Assembly: GCA_902362705.1 (NCBI GenBank)
Contig: CABIXK010000001.1
Location: 62,001-126,000, forward strand
Direction: 5' to 3'
DNA length: 64,000 nt
Source of the DNA: Rikenellaceae bacterium
GTDB taxonomy: Bacteria; Bacteroidota; Bacteroidia; Bacteroidales; Rikenellaceae
The notes beneath the pieces are model-generated. The model was not told the DNA's origin and did not search any database. It saw nothing but the letters and a program-made list of their open reading frames with translations. Each line of letters begins with the position of its first letter. Positions within the stretch are counted from its first letter, which is position 1. The position numbers and the translations under genes are program-made. Below are positions 13,641 through 23,895 of the stretch, piece by piece.

Positions 13641-15548
13641 CTACAGCCCCAGCCGGCGCAGCGAGGCGAGGTTGCGCGGGTTGTCCGTGCGGCGCCCCTC
13701 GGGGGTGTAGAGGTAGTCGAGGCGGTCGGCGAAATGCTCCTCGACCTTCGAGCGAACGACCTTCATAGTGCTGTTGACCAGTCCGTTCTGCTCGGTGAAC
13801 GCCTCGTCGACGATGGCCAGGCCCGCGGGCAGCCACCGCTCGGGGAAGGCTCCGGCATGGGGACCTCCGGCGCGGTAGCGCGCGATCTCCTCCTCGAGGA
13901 TCCGCGCGGCTGCGGCCGGGCGCTCCTCGGCCGCGACCCCGCGGGCGGTGAGCAGGCGGCGCAGCGCCTCGCCGTTGGGCACGACGATCGCGCCGGTGAA
14001 GGGCGACTGGTTGTTGTGGATGAGGATCTGGTCGATGTAGGGCGACTGGTCGACGATCGCCTCCTCCATCCCCTCGGGGCTGTACTTCTCGCCGTCGGAG
14101 GCGATCAGCAGGCTCTTGAAGCGTCCCAGAACGTAGAGGAATCCGTCCTCCGAGACGTAGCCCATGTCGCCCGTGTGCAACCATCCGTCGCGCACGGTCT
14201 CGGCCGTCGCCTCGGGATTTTTCCAGTAGCCGGCCATGACGTTCTCGCCGCGGATGACGATCTCGCCCTTCTGGCCGCGCGGCAGTTCGCGCCCCTCCTC
14301 GTCGAGGATCTTCAGCTCCAGGGGCTGGAGGATCTTGCCCGACGAGCCGAAGCGGTGCCAGTGGCGGCGGGGCGAGTTGGTCGAGATGACGGGCGTGGCC
14401 TCCGAGAGGCCGTAGCCCTGGAACATGGGGATGCCGATGGCGTAGTAGAAGCGTTGCAGCTCGGCGTCGAGCAGTGCGCCGCCGCCCACGAAGAAGCGCA
14501 GCGAGCCGCCGAAGGCCTGCCGGACTTTGCGGAAGAGCACCAGGTCGAAGAGCGCCACCGCCGGCCGGAGCACGCAGCGCCAGCCCCGGCCCCGCGAGTA
14601 GCCGTCGCCGTTGTATGCGTAGGCAGTACGGAGCGCCAGGCGGAAGAGGCGCTCCGTGAAAGCCCCCTTCGCGCGGATCGAGCTTTCGATGCCCTTGCGG
14701 AAGTTTTTGGCCAGAGCCGGCACCGAGAGCAGGAAGTGGGGGCGCACCTCGCGGATGTTCTGCGGGATGTTCTTGAGCGTCTCCATCGGCGTGGAGCCGA
14801 TCTGCACCGTGGCCACCGTGGCGCCGCAGGCGATCATGATGTAGAAGCCCACGACGTGGGCGAAGCAGTGGTCGAGCGGCAGGATGATGAGCGTGCGGTA
14901 CGACGACGGGATGTCGATGCGCGAGAGCGATTGCTCGACGTTGGCCGTGTAGTTGCGGTGGGTGAGCACCACGCCCTTGGGGTCGGCCGTCGTGCCGGAG
15001 GTGTAGGTGATGGTGGCGATGTCGTCGTTGCGGATCGCGCGGCCCACGGCCATGAACCCGTCGCGGCGGGCGTCGAGGTAGTCGCGGCCCAGCCGCTTGA
15101 GGGTGCCGAAGGCCGTCTCGCCCGCCTCCAGAGGCAGGTGGCCGAAGACGACGATGTGCTCGACGGCCGGCAGTTCGGTGCGGATGCGGCGGATCTTGGG
15201 GAGCTGCTGCTTGGAGACGAACAGCGCCTTCACCTCGGCGTGACGCAGGCGGAAGAGCAGGTCGTTGGACTCCTCGAGCTTGACCGACAGCGGCACGCTG
15301 ACCGCCCCGGCGTAGAAGAGGCCCAGCTCCGAGACGATCCAGGCGTTGCAACCCTCGGAGAGGATCGCCACCTTGTCGCCGGGCCGGATGCCGAGCGCGG
15401 CGAGGCCGGCGCCGACCTGGAGCGCCTGGTCGCGGGTCTCGGCGTAGGTGGTGGGCTGAAATTCGCGGTGGCGCTTTTCGAGCAGGAAGGTCTTGGAGCC
15501 GTATTTTTCGACGGAGGCCTCGAACAGATCGATGATGGTCTTCTTCAT
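13641..15548 (-). CDS. Long-chain acyl-CoA synthetase-like AMP-dependent ligase
   Basis: 635 residues of the adenylate-forming family. The ATP/AMP motif TYTSGTTADPKGV, the GYGLSEATPVIS motif, GDMGYVSEDGF and the C-terminal GRFKSLLIASDGEKYSPEG hinge region are all present. It activates a carboxylic acid, most likely a long-chain fatty acid, to acyl-AMP and then acyl-CoA. It starts 4 bases after the lepA stop, so the two are probably co-transcribed. Substrate chain length cannot be told from the sequence. Confidence 0.85.
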   Translation of the reverse strand: MKKTIIDLFEASVEKYGSKTFLLEKRHREFQPTTYAETRDQALQVGAGLAALGIRPGDKVAILSEGCNAWIVSELGLFYAGAVSVPLSVKLEESNDLLFRLRHAEVKALFVSKQQLPKIRRIRTELPAVEHIVVFGHLPLEAGETAFGTLKRLGRDYLDARRDGFMAVGRAIRNDDIATITYTSGTTADPKGVVLTHRNYTANVEQSLSRIDIPSSYRTLIILPLDHCFAHVVGFYIMIACGATVATVQIGSTPMETLKNIPQNIREVRPHFLLSVPALAKNFRKGIESSIRAKGAFTERLFRLALRTAYAYNGDGYSRGRGWRCVLRPAVALFDLVLFRKVRQAFGGSLRFFVGGGALLDAELQRFYYAIGIPMFQGYGLSEATPVISTNSPRRHWHRFGSSGKILQPLELKILDEEGRELPRGQKGEIVIRGENVMAGYWKNPEATAETVRDGWLHTGDMGYVSEDGFLYVLGRFKSLLIASDGEKYSPEGMEEAIVDQSPYIDQILIHNNQSPFTGAIVVPNGEALRRLLTARGVAAEERPAAAARILEEEIARYRAGGPHAGAFPERWLPAGLAIVDEAFTEQNGLVNSTMKVVRSKVEEHFADRLDYLYTPEGRRTDNPRNLASLRRLGL

Positions 15549-15552
15549 GGCG

Positions 15553-17343
<1,791 letters not shown>

Positions 17344-17370
17344 AAGCGGATCGTGTCGGAATTTAGGACG

Positions 17371-17378
17371 CAAATATA
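17371..17378 (-). promoter_or_regulatory. lepA promoter -7 element
   Basis: CAAATATA on the plus strand is TATATTTG on the minus strand, 28 bases upstream of the lepA start. No exact TTTG is present at -33; TTGTTTC is near that place. Confidence 0.65.
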
Positions 17379-17396
17379 CGAAAAGTCGAGCGCAGA

Positions 17397-17486
17397 AACA
17401 AGCGAAAGCTTGGTTATGCCGAGACGAAGTATCTTCGACGAAGTCAAAGATACGAATAAGCGAGGGCTCGCTTGCATTTTGCCGAG
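17397..17486. repeat. Dispersed intergenic repeat, copy A
   Basis: Contains two hairpins: GTATCTT with AAGATAC, and GCGAG with CTCGC. The shared order is GAAGTATC, AAAGATACG, ATAAGCGAGGG, CTCGCTTGCAT and TTGCCG. A second copy lies at 41352-41451. Both copies sit upstream of a minus-strand gene. The function is unknown; they may be REP-like elements or mobile promoters. Confidence 0.65.
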
Positions 17487-17568
17487 CGGAAAAAATCCGC
17501 CTTATCGCCGGAGTGGTATCGTATTTGCCCCTCGGAAAGGGTAACATGCAAATTAACACGATTACGAT

Positions 17569-18042
17569 ATGGACAAACAGAAACTCGTGGCGCTGGTGGC
17601 GCACGACAACATGAAGAAGGACCTTGCCGAGTGGGTCGAGTGGAACTGCGCCGTGCTGGCGCTCCATCCGCTGGTGTGCACCGGCACCACGGGCCGCATG
17701 GTCGAGCGCACGTTGCGCGGTCGCAGCGGCGACGATTGCAACGTCGACTCGCTCGATATCCGTCTGCTGCGCTCGGGCCCGCTGGGCGGTGACCAGCAGC
17801 TGGGCTCGCTGATCGTCGACGGACGTATCAGCGCCCTGATCTTCTTCTGCGACCCGATGGCTGCGCAGCCCCACGACGTCGACGTGAAGGCGCTGCTGCG
17901 CCTGGCGTCGCTCTACAACGTGCCGACGGCGATCAACCGCTCGACGGCCGATTTCCTCATCTCGTCGCCGCTCTTCTTCGAGGAGCACTACACGCCGGCG
18001 GTGAAGGACTACACCTCCTACGTCGAGCGGGTACTCCGTTAG
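17569..18042 (+). CDS. mgsA: Methylglyoxal synthase
   Basis: 157 residues with the family signature: [14 protein letters not shown] at the start, CTGTTGRM (phosphate binding), [12 protein letters not shown], and [20 protein letters not shown] with the catalytic aspartate. It converts dihydroxyacetone phosphate to methylglyoxal and phosphate in the cytoplasm, relieving phosphosugar stress. It is divergent from lepA and convergent with the S41 peptidase gene. Confidence 0.95.
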   Translation: MDKQKLVALVAHDNMKKDLAEWVEWNCAVLALHPLVCTGTTGRMVERTLRGRSGDDCNVDSLDIRLLRSGPLGGDQQLGSLIVDGRISALIFFCDPMAAQPHDVDVKALLRLASLYNVPTAINRSTADFLISSPLFFEEHYTPAVKDYTSYVERVLR

Positions 18043-18059
18043 CCGGAGCGCATAAGGAC

Positions 18060-18093
18060 GAGGAGCCCCCATCCGCAAGGACGAGGGCTCCTC
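18060..18093. terminator. Terminator-like hairpin between convergent mgsA and peptidase genes
   Basis: GAGGAGCCC (18060-18068) pairs with GGGCTCCTC (18085-18093) around a 16-base loop. There is no long T-run. The location between two convergent stop codons supports a terminator role. Confidence 0.6.
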
Positions 18094-18111
18094 TTCGTTC
18101 GGTGGCGCCGG

Positions 18112-19569
18112 TTATCGCTGCCGCGCGCGGACGATCTCCAGCAGGCGGTCGAGCTGGGCGTCGTCTCCCGCGAGGTATTCGGCCGCGACGGCCGGAATGG
18201 GGATGTCGGGCAGCACGTAGCCGTCGTCGCGGCGCGTAAGCTCGTCGATGCGCACCATCGAGACGCACGACTCGCCGAGCAGCACGGGGAGGAACCACCC
18301 GCCGTCGAGCACCTCGCCGTATTTGAGGGCGTTATGCCGCAGCGGTTCGCCCGCGAGCAGCGCCGCGCCGTTGTATTGCAGGATGTTGACGAACGATGCG
18401 GCGATCGATCCCGTGTCGCGTCCCACGAGCACCCAGTAGCGCATCCCTCCGACATACATATTCGGGTCGGTCGCGAACGAGCGGACATACTCGCTTTCGG
18501 GCAGCGCCACGACCTGCCCGAGCTGCTCTTCGGTGAGAAAATCGTAGTAGCGCATCGCCTCTTTCGATGCCCGGACCTGCTGGCCGGTGCAGTATTCGAC
18601 CGTGGGCTTGTCGATGAAGATCGAGAGCAGCTCGTCGAAGGCGTGGCCGTTGCCGCCGGGATTGCGCCTCAGGTCGAGGACGATGTCGGTGATGCCCTGC
18701 CGTTTGAAACCGACGATCGCCCGGCGGAGGATGCGCACCAGGCGGCTGTTGTCGGGGAAAAACTGAGGTATGGCGATGTAGCCGCAGCGTGCATCGGCGT
18801 AGGTGCGGATGTTGGCGTCGGTCTCCTCGGCCTTGCACAGGCGGAAGAGCGCGTCGCGGTAGGGGAGTCCCTCGGTCTCGACCGTGAGGGGCTCGCCGCC
18901 GCGCTCCAGGTCGATGCGGAAGCGCTGCCGGAAGAGCTCGAAGTGGTGGCCGAAGAGCAGGGTAGAGGGCTCCATGTGGCGGTCGTCGTAGACGTAGCGG
19001 AGGTATTCGGCGGCCGGTATGCCGTCGATGGCCGCGATGCGGTCGCCGCGCCGGAAGGCGGGGTCGAGCGAGCGGTCGACCAGCAGCGTGTCGTTGATCT
19101 GCAATATGTTGAATGCCGGCATGCGGATCCGTCGGTACGCCCGCTTCCTGTCGCCCGGGGTGGGGTAGACCGTGCTGTCGAGCATGCCCACCGGCACGAT
19201 GCGGTAGTGGGGATCCTCGTGGTGCAGGCGGTCGAAGTAGGGGCGCATGACCCAGAAGAGGTCGGCCGTGAGCAGCGAATCCTTGCCCAGCGCGTCGCAG
19301 CGGGCGTTGATCTCGGCCACGACGGCGGCCCGCTCGGCGGGCGTGAGCAGCGAGTCGAGCCCCGGGTGGCGGGGGATGCGGTGGAGGTTGCGGTCGAGGC
19401 CCACGCGCGAGCGGGGGAGGAGGTAGTCGGCGGCGGCGATCGCGCGGCCGGCGAGGCGGACCGTGCGGCCCGCGGGGCGGGGGAGCGTGTCGGGGTGCTG
19501 CGCGGTCTGCGCACGAAGAGGCTCGGCGATGGCTGTGAGCAGCGCGAGCGCAAGGAGCAGGTTTCTCAT
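18112..19569 (-). CDS. Secreted S41-family (tail-specific/CtpA-like) peptidase
   Basis: 485 residues with a signal peptide (MRNLLLALALLTAIAEPLRA). A PDZ-like segment (RRGDRIAAIDGIPAAEYL) is followed by the S41 core: GYIAIPQF, IVLDLRRNPGGNG, and the nucleophile serine region GRDTGSIAASFVNIL. It would be a periplasmic or lipid-anchored serine protease. It is convergent with mgsA, and dusB ends 94 bases upstream on the same strand. Specificity unknown. Confidence 0.8.
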   Translation of the reverse strand: MRNLLLALALLTAIAEPLRAQTAQHPDTLPRPAGRTVRLAGRAIAAADYLLPRSRVGLDRNLHRIPRHPGLDSLLTPAERAAVVAEINARCDALGKDSLLTADLFWVMRPYFDRLHHEDPHYRIVPVGMLDSTVYPTPGDRKRAYRRIRMPAFNILQINDTLLVDRSLDPAFRRGDRIAAIDGIPAAEYLRYVYDDRHMEPSTLLFGHHFELFRQRFRIDLERGGEPLTVETEGLPYRDALFRLCKAEETDANIRTYADARCGYIAIPQFFPDNSRLVRILRRAIVGFKRQGITDIVLDLRRNPGGNGHAFDELLSIFIDKPTVEYCTGQQVRASKEAMRYYDFLTEEQLGQVVALPESEYVRSFATDPNMYVGGMRYWVLVGRDTGSIAASFVNILQYNGAALLAGEPLRHNALKYGEVLDGGWFLPVLLGESCVSMVRIDELTRRDDGYVLPDIPIPAVAAEYLAGDDAQLDRLLEIVRARQR

Positions 19570-19663
19570 GTCTGGTGTTGGGTCGGTTCACCCGAGAAAC
19601 GCCGCCGGGGGCGGAATATTGTGCGGCCGGGGCGCCGTTTGCGCCGGCGGCAGCCCTTCGGGG

Positions 19664-20686
19664 TCAGATGTCGTGCGAGAGGGGCGGCGGCACGGCGGCG
19701 GTGAGGTCGCAGTCGCCCCACCGCTCGCCGATGAGGTCGAGCGTCGCGAAGAGCTCCCCGGGGTCGAGCGACGTCACGAGCTTCATGCGCGTGGACTTGA
19801 AGTCGGGCAGCCCCTTGAAGTAGTTGGTCAGGTGGCGCCGCATTTCCAGGATGCCTACGTGGTTTCCCTTGATCTCCAGCGATTTCCGAAGGTGCTCCTT
19901 GGCGATCGCCACGCGCTCTGCGACCGACGGCTGGGGCAGCACCTCGCCCGTAAGGAGGTAGTGCTTCACCTCGCGGAAGATCCACGGGCGGCCGTAGGTC
20001 GCGCGGCCGATCATCACGCCGTCGACGCCGTAGCGGTCGAACATCGCGGCGGCACGCGGGCCCGAATCGACGTCGCCGTTGCCGATGATCGGAATGCGGA
20101 TCGCGGGGTTGTTCTTCACGCGGCCGATCAGCGTCCAGTCGGCCTCTCCGCGGTACATCTGGGCCCGCGTGCGGCCGTGGATCGTGAGGGCCGCGATGCC
20201 GACGTCCTGCAGGCGCAGGGCGATATCCTCGATATTCTTCGACTCGTCGTCCCACCCCAGGCGGGTCTTGACCGTCACCGGGAGCTTCACCGCCTCGACG
20301 ATGCGGCGCGTCATCTCCACCATCAGCGGCACGTCGCGCATCATGCCCGACCCGGCGCCGCGCCCGGCGATCTTCTTGACCGGGCAGCCGAAGTTGATGT
20401 CGATCAGGTCGGGCCCCGCGGCCTCGGCCCGGAGCGCCGCCTCGACCATCGGCTCTACGAGGTGGCCGTAGATCTGGATCCCCACGGGGCGCTCCGCAGG
20501 GTCGATCTCCAGCTTCTTGAGCGACTTGGCCGCATCGCGCACGAGGCCGTCCGACGAGATGAACTCGGTGTATACCATGTCGGCCCCGAACCGCTTGCAC
20601 ATGTAGCGGAACGAGGGGTCGGTGACGTCCTCCATCGGCGCCAGCAGCAGGGGGCGCTCTCCGAGATCTATGTCGGCTATCTTCAT
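19664..20686 (-). CDS. dusB: tRNA-dihydrouridine synthase (DusB-like)
   Basis: 340 residues from ATG 20686. An upstream in-frame start at 20770 would overlap the divergent argS start and adds no family sequence. LLLAPMEDVTDPSFR binds FMN, DINFGCPVKKI carries the catalytic cysteine, and VTVKTRLGWDD, TIHGRTRAQMY and IIGNGDV complete the flavin-binding barrel. It reduces uridines in the tRNA D-loop with NADPH and FMN. Confidence 0.92.
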   Translation of the reverse strand: MKIADIDLGERPLLLAPMEDVTDPSFRYMCKRFGADMVYTEFISSDGLVRDAAKSLKKLEIDPAERPVGIQIYGHLVEPMVEAALRAEAAGPDLIDINFGCPVKKIAGRGAGSGMMRDVPLMVEMTRRIVEAVKLPVTVKTRLGWDDESKNIEDIALRLQDVGIAALTIHGRTRAQMYRGEADWTLIGRVKNNPAIRIPIIGNGDVDSGPRAAAMFDRYGVDGVMIGRATYGRPWIFREVKHYLLTGEVLPQPSVAERVAIAKEHLRKSLEIKGNHVGILEMRRHLTNYFKGLPDFKSTRMKLVTSLDPGELFATLDLIGERWGDCDLTAAVPPPLSHDI

Positions 20687-20707
20687 CCGGGCGTGCGATT
20701 TTGTGGG

Positions 20708-20745
20708 CAAAGGTAGTGTTATTTGGCAAGAAAACGTTAAATTTG
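20708..20745. promoter_or_regulatory. Divergent promoters of dusB and argS
   Basis: CAAAGGTA at 20708-20715 is TACCTTTG on the minus strand (dusB). TAAATTTG at 20738-20745 faces argS on the plus strand, 23 bases before its start. Both match TAnnTTTG. Neither has a clear -33 TTTG at the right distance. Confidence 0.65.
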
Positions 20746-20768
20746 CACCCAAAATTCCGATCCGAGTC

Positions 20769-22547
20769 ATGAATATCGAACAGTTTATCGCACAAGCGGC
20801 CGCCGATGCCGTCGAGGCCCTCTACGGTGTCGCCGGCGCTCCGCTTCAGATACAGAAAACCCGCAAGGAGTTCGCGGGCGACTACACGCTGGTGGTCTTC
20901 CCGCTGCTTCGGGCGAGCCGCAAGGGTCCCGAGGCGACCGCCGCCGAGATCGGCGAGCGCCTGGTGGCCGACCGTCCCGAGATCCGGGCCTACAACGTGG
21001 TGAAGGGCTTCCTCAACCTCGAGCTCGACGCCTCGTTCTGGGCCGCGCGCTTCGGCGAGGTGGTCGCCGCGGCCGACTACGGGCAGGCGGCACCCACGGG
21101 CCGCACGGTGATGATCGAGTACTCGTCGCCCAACACCAATAAGCCGCTTCATCTGGGCCACATCCGCAACAACCTGCTGGGCTACTCCGTGGCGCAGATT
21201 CTGGCGGCCAACGGCCACAACGTCATCAAGGCCAACCTGGTCAACGACCGCGGCATCCACATCTGCAAGTCGATGCTCGCCTGGAAGCTCTACGGCGGGG
21301 GCGAGACGCCCGCCTCATCGGGCATGAAGGGCGACCACCTGGTGGGCAAGTACTACGTGGAGTTCGACAAGCACTACAAGGCCCAGATCCGGGAGCTCGT
21401 GGCCGGAGGCCAGACCGAGGAGGAGGCCAAGAAGAATGCCCCGATCATGCGCGAGGCGCAGGAGATGCTGCGCCGCTGGGAGGCGAAGGATCCCGAGGTA
21501 TACGGGCTGTGGGAGACGATGAACGGCTGGGTCTACGAGGGCTTCGACGTCACGTACAAGGCGCTGGGCGTCGACTTCGACAAGGTATACTACGAGTCGC
21601 AGACCTATCTGCTGGGCAAATCGCTCGTCGAGGAGGGGCTCGCCAAGGGGGTATTCTACCGCCGCGACGACAATTCGGTGTGGATCGACCTGACGGGCGA
21701 CGGACTGGACGAGAAGCTGCTGCTGCGCGGCGACGGCACGTCGGTCTACATGACGCAGGACCTCGGCACAGCCTTCCGCCGTTTCGAGGACAATCGTCTG
21801 GACGACATGATCTATGTGGTGGGCAACGAGCAGAACTACCACTTCCAGGTACTCAAGCTGGTCCTCAAGAAGCTGGGCTACGCAGAGTGGAGCGACCACA
21901 TCACCCACCTCTCCTACGGCATGGTGGAGCTGCCCGAGGGCAAGATGAAGTCGCGCGAGGGCACGGTGGTCGACGCCGACGACCTGATCGCCGCCATGGT
22001 GAAGACCGCACGCGAGATGTCGGCCGAGCTGGGCAAGCTGGACGGCTGCTCGGAAGAGGAGGCCGGGGCCGTCTCGACGATGGTGGGTCTGGGTGCGCTC
22101 AAGTACTTCATCCTCAAGGTCGACCCCAAGAAGACCATGCTCTTCGATCCCCGCGAGTCGATCGACTTCAACGGCAACACGGGTCCCTTCATCCAGTACA
22201 CCCATGCCCGCATCTGCTCCATGTTGCGCAAGGCCGCGGAGGCGGGGATCGACTTTTCGACAGCCGCGGAGGCTCCTTTCGTGGCCGGGGAGATCGAGCT
22301 GGTGAAGATGCTCTGCGACTATCCTGCCACGGTGCGGGCCGCGGGCGACGCCTGCGCCCCGTCGATCATCGGCGCCTACGTCTACGAGCTGGCCAAGAGT
22401 TTCAACGGCTACTACCACGACCACTCGATCCTGCGCGAGGAGGATGAGGCCGTGCGTCGCATGCGTTTGCAGTTGGCCGCCCAGGTGGCGCGCGTCATTC
22501 GTAGCGGCATGAAGCTGCTGGGCATCGACGTGCCCGAGCGGATGTAG
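20769..22547 (+). CDS. argS: Arginyl-tRNA synthetase
   Basis: 592 residues from the ATG starting MNIEQFIAQAAADAVEALYG. The N-terminal Add-1 domain is followed by the class I HIGH-type motif in SPNTNKPLHLGHIRNN, the KMSKS-type loop GKMKSREGTVV and the C-terminal anticodon-binding domain (FIQYTHARICSMLRKA, then SFNGYYHD). It charges tRNA-Arg. Initiation 23 bases after a TAAATTTG promoter supports this start. Confidence 0.95.
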   Translation: MNIEQFIAQAAADAVEALYGVAGAPLQIQKTRKEFAGDYTLVVFPLLRASRKGPEATAAEIGERLVADRPEIRAYNVVKGFLNLELDASFWAARFGEVVAAADYGQAAPTGRTVMIEYSSPNTNKPLHLGHIRNNLLGYSVAQILAANGHNVIKANLVNDRGIHICKSMLAWKLYGGGETPASSGMKGDHLVGKYYVEFDKHYKAQIRELVAGGQTEEEAKKNAPIMREAQEMLRRWEAKDPEVYGLWETMNGWVYEGFDVTYKALGVDFDKVYYESQTYLLGKSLVEEGLAKGVFYRRDDNSVWIDLTGDGLDEKLLLRGDGTSVYMTQDLGTAFRRFEDNRLDDMIYVVGNEQNYHFQVLKLVLKKLGYAEWSDHITHLSYGMVELPEGKMKSREGTVVDADDLIAAMVKTAREMSAELGKLDGCSEEEAGAVSTMVGLGALKYFILKVDPKKTMLFDPRESIDFNGNTGPFIQYTHARICSMLRKAAEAGIDFSTAAEAPFVAGEIELVKMLCDYPATVRAAGDACAPSIIGAYVYELAKSFNGYYHDHSILREEDEAVRRMRLQLAAQVARVIRSGMKLLGIDVPERM

Positions 22548-22567
22548 GGCCGCAGGCCTTCGCACGC

Positions 22568-22601
22568 GCGGCGCGGCGTCCTTCGAGGGGCGCCGCGCCG
22601 C
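22568..22601 (+). terminator. Hairpin downstream of argS
   Basis: GCGGCGCGGCG (22568-22578) pairs perfectly with CGCCGCGCCGC (22591-22601), an 11-base GC stem 20 bases after the argS stop. Only a weak T-rich tail (TTGCGTATT) follows. Confidence 0.6.
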
Positions 22602-22659
22602 TTGCGTATTGGTACGAATCTTGCGACGCGGCAGGGGAAAACCAATACCATTCAATCGC

Positions 22660-23463
22660 GTGAAAACACTCTTAACCACTTTCGCACTCGGCTGCGCACT
22701 GAGCTGCGCGGCAGCGGGGGAGGCCCGGGCGGCCGATCCGTCGCCCGGGGTAGGCTCCGTCCTGCTCACCGAGGCTGTCGAAGGCAACCAGCTGGTCCGC
22801 AAATACCTGGTCCGCAACACCGGCGACGAGGGCTACGTGCTCTTCTACCGCATCGACGCGACGCAGCTCGCCTCCGACTACGCCGACAACGGGCTGGACC
22901 TCTCCGACCTCGACGCCTTTGTCGGCAGCCTGCCCAACGACGAGCTGTGCAGCATCCGCCGCATCGTCGTGACGGGCTATGCTTCGCCCGACGGTCCGCA
23001 GCGGCTCAACGAACAGCTCGCCCGCGAGCGGGCCGAGGACGTGGTCGCCTACCTCGACAACAAATACGAACTCTCGGATGCCTACGGCATCGCCGTGAAG
23101 GCCCGCATCGCGTCGTGGGACGACGTGCGCGAGGTGGTGGCCGCCTCCGACACGCCCCAGCGCGAGGCCGTGCTGCGGGTGCTGGACAGCGACCGCTCGG
23201 ACGCCGCCAAGCAGGCGGCCCTCCGGCGCCAGGCTGCGGTGTGGCGCTTCCTCTCCTCCGACGTGCTGCCCGCGCTGCGGCGCGTCGATCTCCGCATCGA
23301 CTACGGGCAGGACCGCATCGTCGAGGTACGCACGCGCATCGCGCGTCCCGCACCCCGTCCGGCCCCTGCATCCGAGCCCCGCAAGCGGTGCTGCTGCGCG
23401 GTAGTCGACGACGGCTCTACGGGATTCCTCGTCGAGATGCCCGAGCCGGACGCGGACTTCTGA
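22660..23463 (+). CDS. Secreted OmpA-like domain protein
   Basis: 267 residues from a GTG start, which places a signal peptide (VKTLLTTFALGCALSCAAAG) at the N-terminus; an in-frame TTG at 22609 is an alternative. The segment IVVTGYASPDGPQRLNEQLA, with RERAEDVVAYL after it, is the OmpA-like peptidoglycan-binding motif found in Bacteroidales fimbrial and cell-surface proteins. The end is proline-rich with a KRCCCAV cysteine cluster. It stands alone between argS and the capsule export genes. Role unknown beyond cell-envelope location. Confidence 0.6.
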   Translation: MKTLLTTFALGCALSCAAAGEARAADPSPGVGSVLLTEAVEGNQLVRKYLVRNTGDEGYVLFYRIDATQLASDYADNGLDLSDLDAFVGSLPNDELCSIRRIVVTGYASPDGPQRLNEQLARERAEDVVAYLDNKYELSDAYGIAVKARIASWDDVREVVAASDTPQREAVLRVLDSDRSDAAKQAALRRQAAVWRFLSSDVLPALRRVDLRIDYGQDRIVEVRTRIARPAPRPAPASEPRKRCCCAVVDDGSTGFLVEMPEPDADF

Positions 23464-23841
23464 CCGGGGCGCGGTCTGCGGGGTGCGGTGTTCGGGGACC
23501 GATCTATGGAGCCCACTGCCTGGCGCCCGGGTGCGATGTCCAGGGGCTGGTGTCTGGGGCTTGATCTCTGACCTCCGGCTGCGGTACTTGCCGCGCGGTC
23601 TCCTGCGTCCGATGTCTGGCGGTGGTGTCCGCCGCGCGGTCTTCCCCGCCCGACGTCCGACTGTCCGACCATCCGCTGGCCCGATAGTCCGGCCAGCCGC
23701 CCCGCCGGCCCGTTGCCCTACCGGCCCGCCCGTGTCCCGTGTCCCGTGTCCCGTGTCCCGTGTCCCGTGTCCCGTGTCCCGTGTCCCGTGTCCTCCCGGG
23801 TTACCTGTCCCGTGCATCGCGTGCCGCCCGGACAAACGAAA
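23464..23841. other. Gene-free, low-complexity GC-rich stretch
   Basis: No credible gene on either strand. The DNA is made of many degenerate CCCG/TCCG/CCGGCC repeats and includes the 7-base tandem repeat at 23729-23791. Open frames that cross it have repeat-driven composition and no family similarity that I can recognise. Confidence 0.6.
23729..23791 (+). repeat. Tandem 7-base repeat (CCCGTGT)9
   Basis: Nine perfect copies of CCCGTGT, directly readable. Seven-base repeats would change frame with each unit, but no coding frame is supported here. Slippage between strains is expected. It lies between the OmpA-like gene and the terminator of the capsule export operon. Confidence 0.95.
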
Positions 23842-23874
23842 AACCCTCCCCCGAATGCGCTTCGGAGGAGGGTT
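23842..23874 (-). terminator. Terminator of the Wza/Wzz-like operon
   Basis: On the minus strand AACCCTCC pairs with GGAGGGTT and is followed by TTTCGTTTG. It lies about 20 bases after the end of the Wzz-like gene. Confidence 0.75.
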
Positions 23875-23895
23875 CGTTTCGTTCGGGCGTGCCGG

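Noticed and set aside
17521..17545. Promoter for mgsA at GTATTTG
   Set aside because: It lacks the two bases between TA and TTTG required by the consensus, so I do not call it.
22609..22659. TTG start giving a 284-residue OmpA-like protein
   Set aside because: The added residues are strongly basic and would disturb the signal peptide; GTG 22660 gives a standard one.
23729..23791. CRISPR-like array
   Set aside because: The 7-base units are contiguous without unique spacers, and no cas gene is present.
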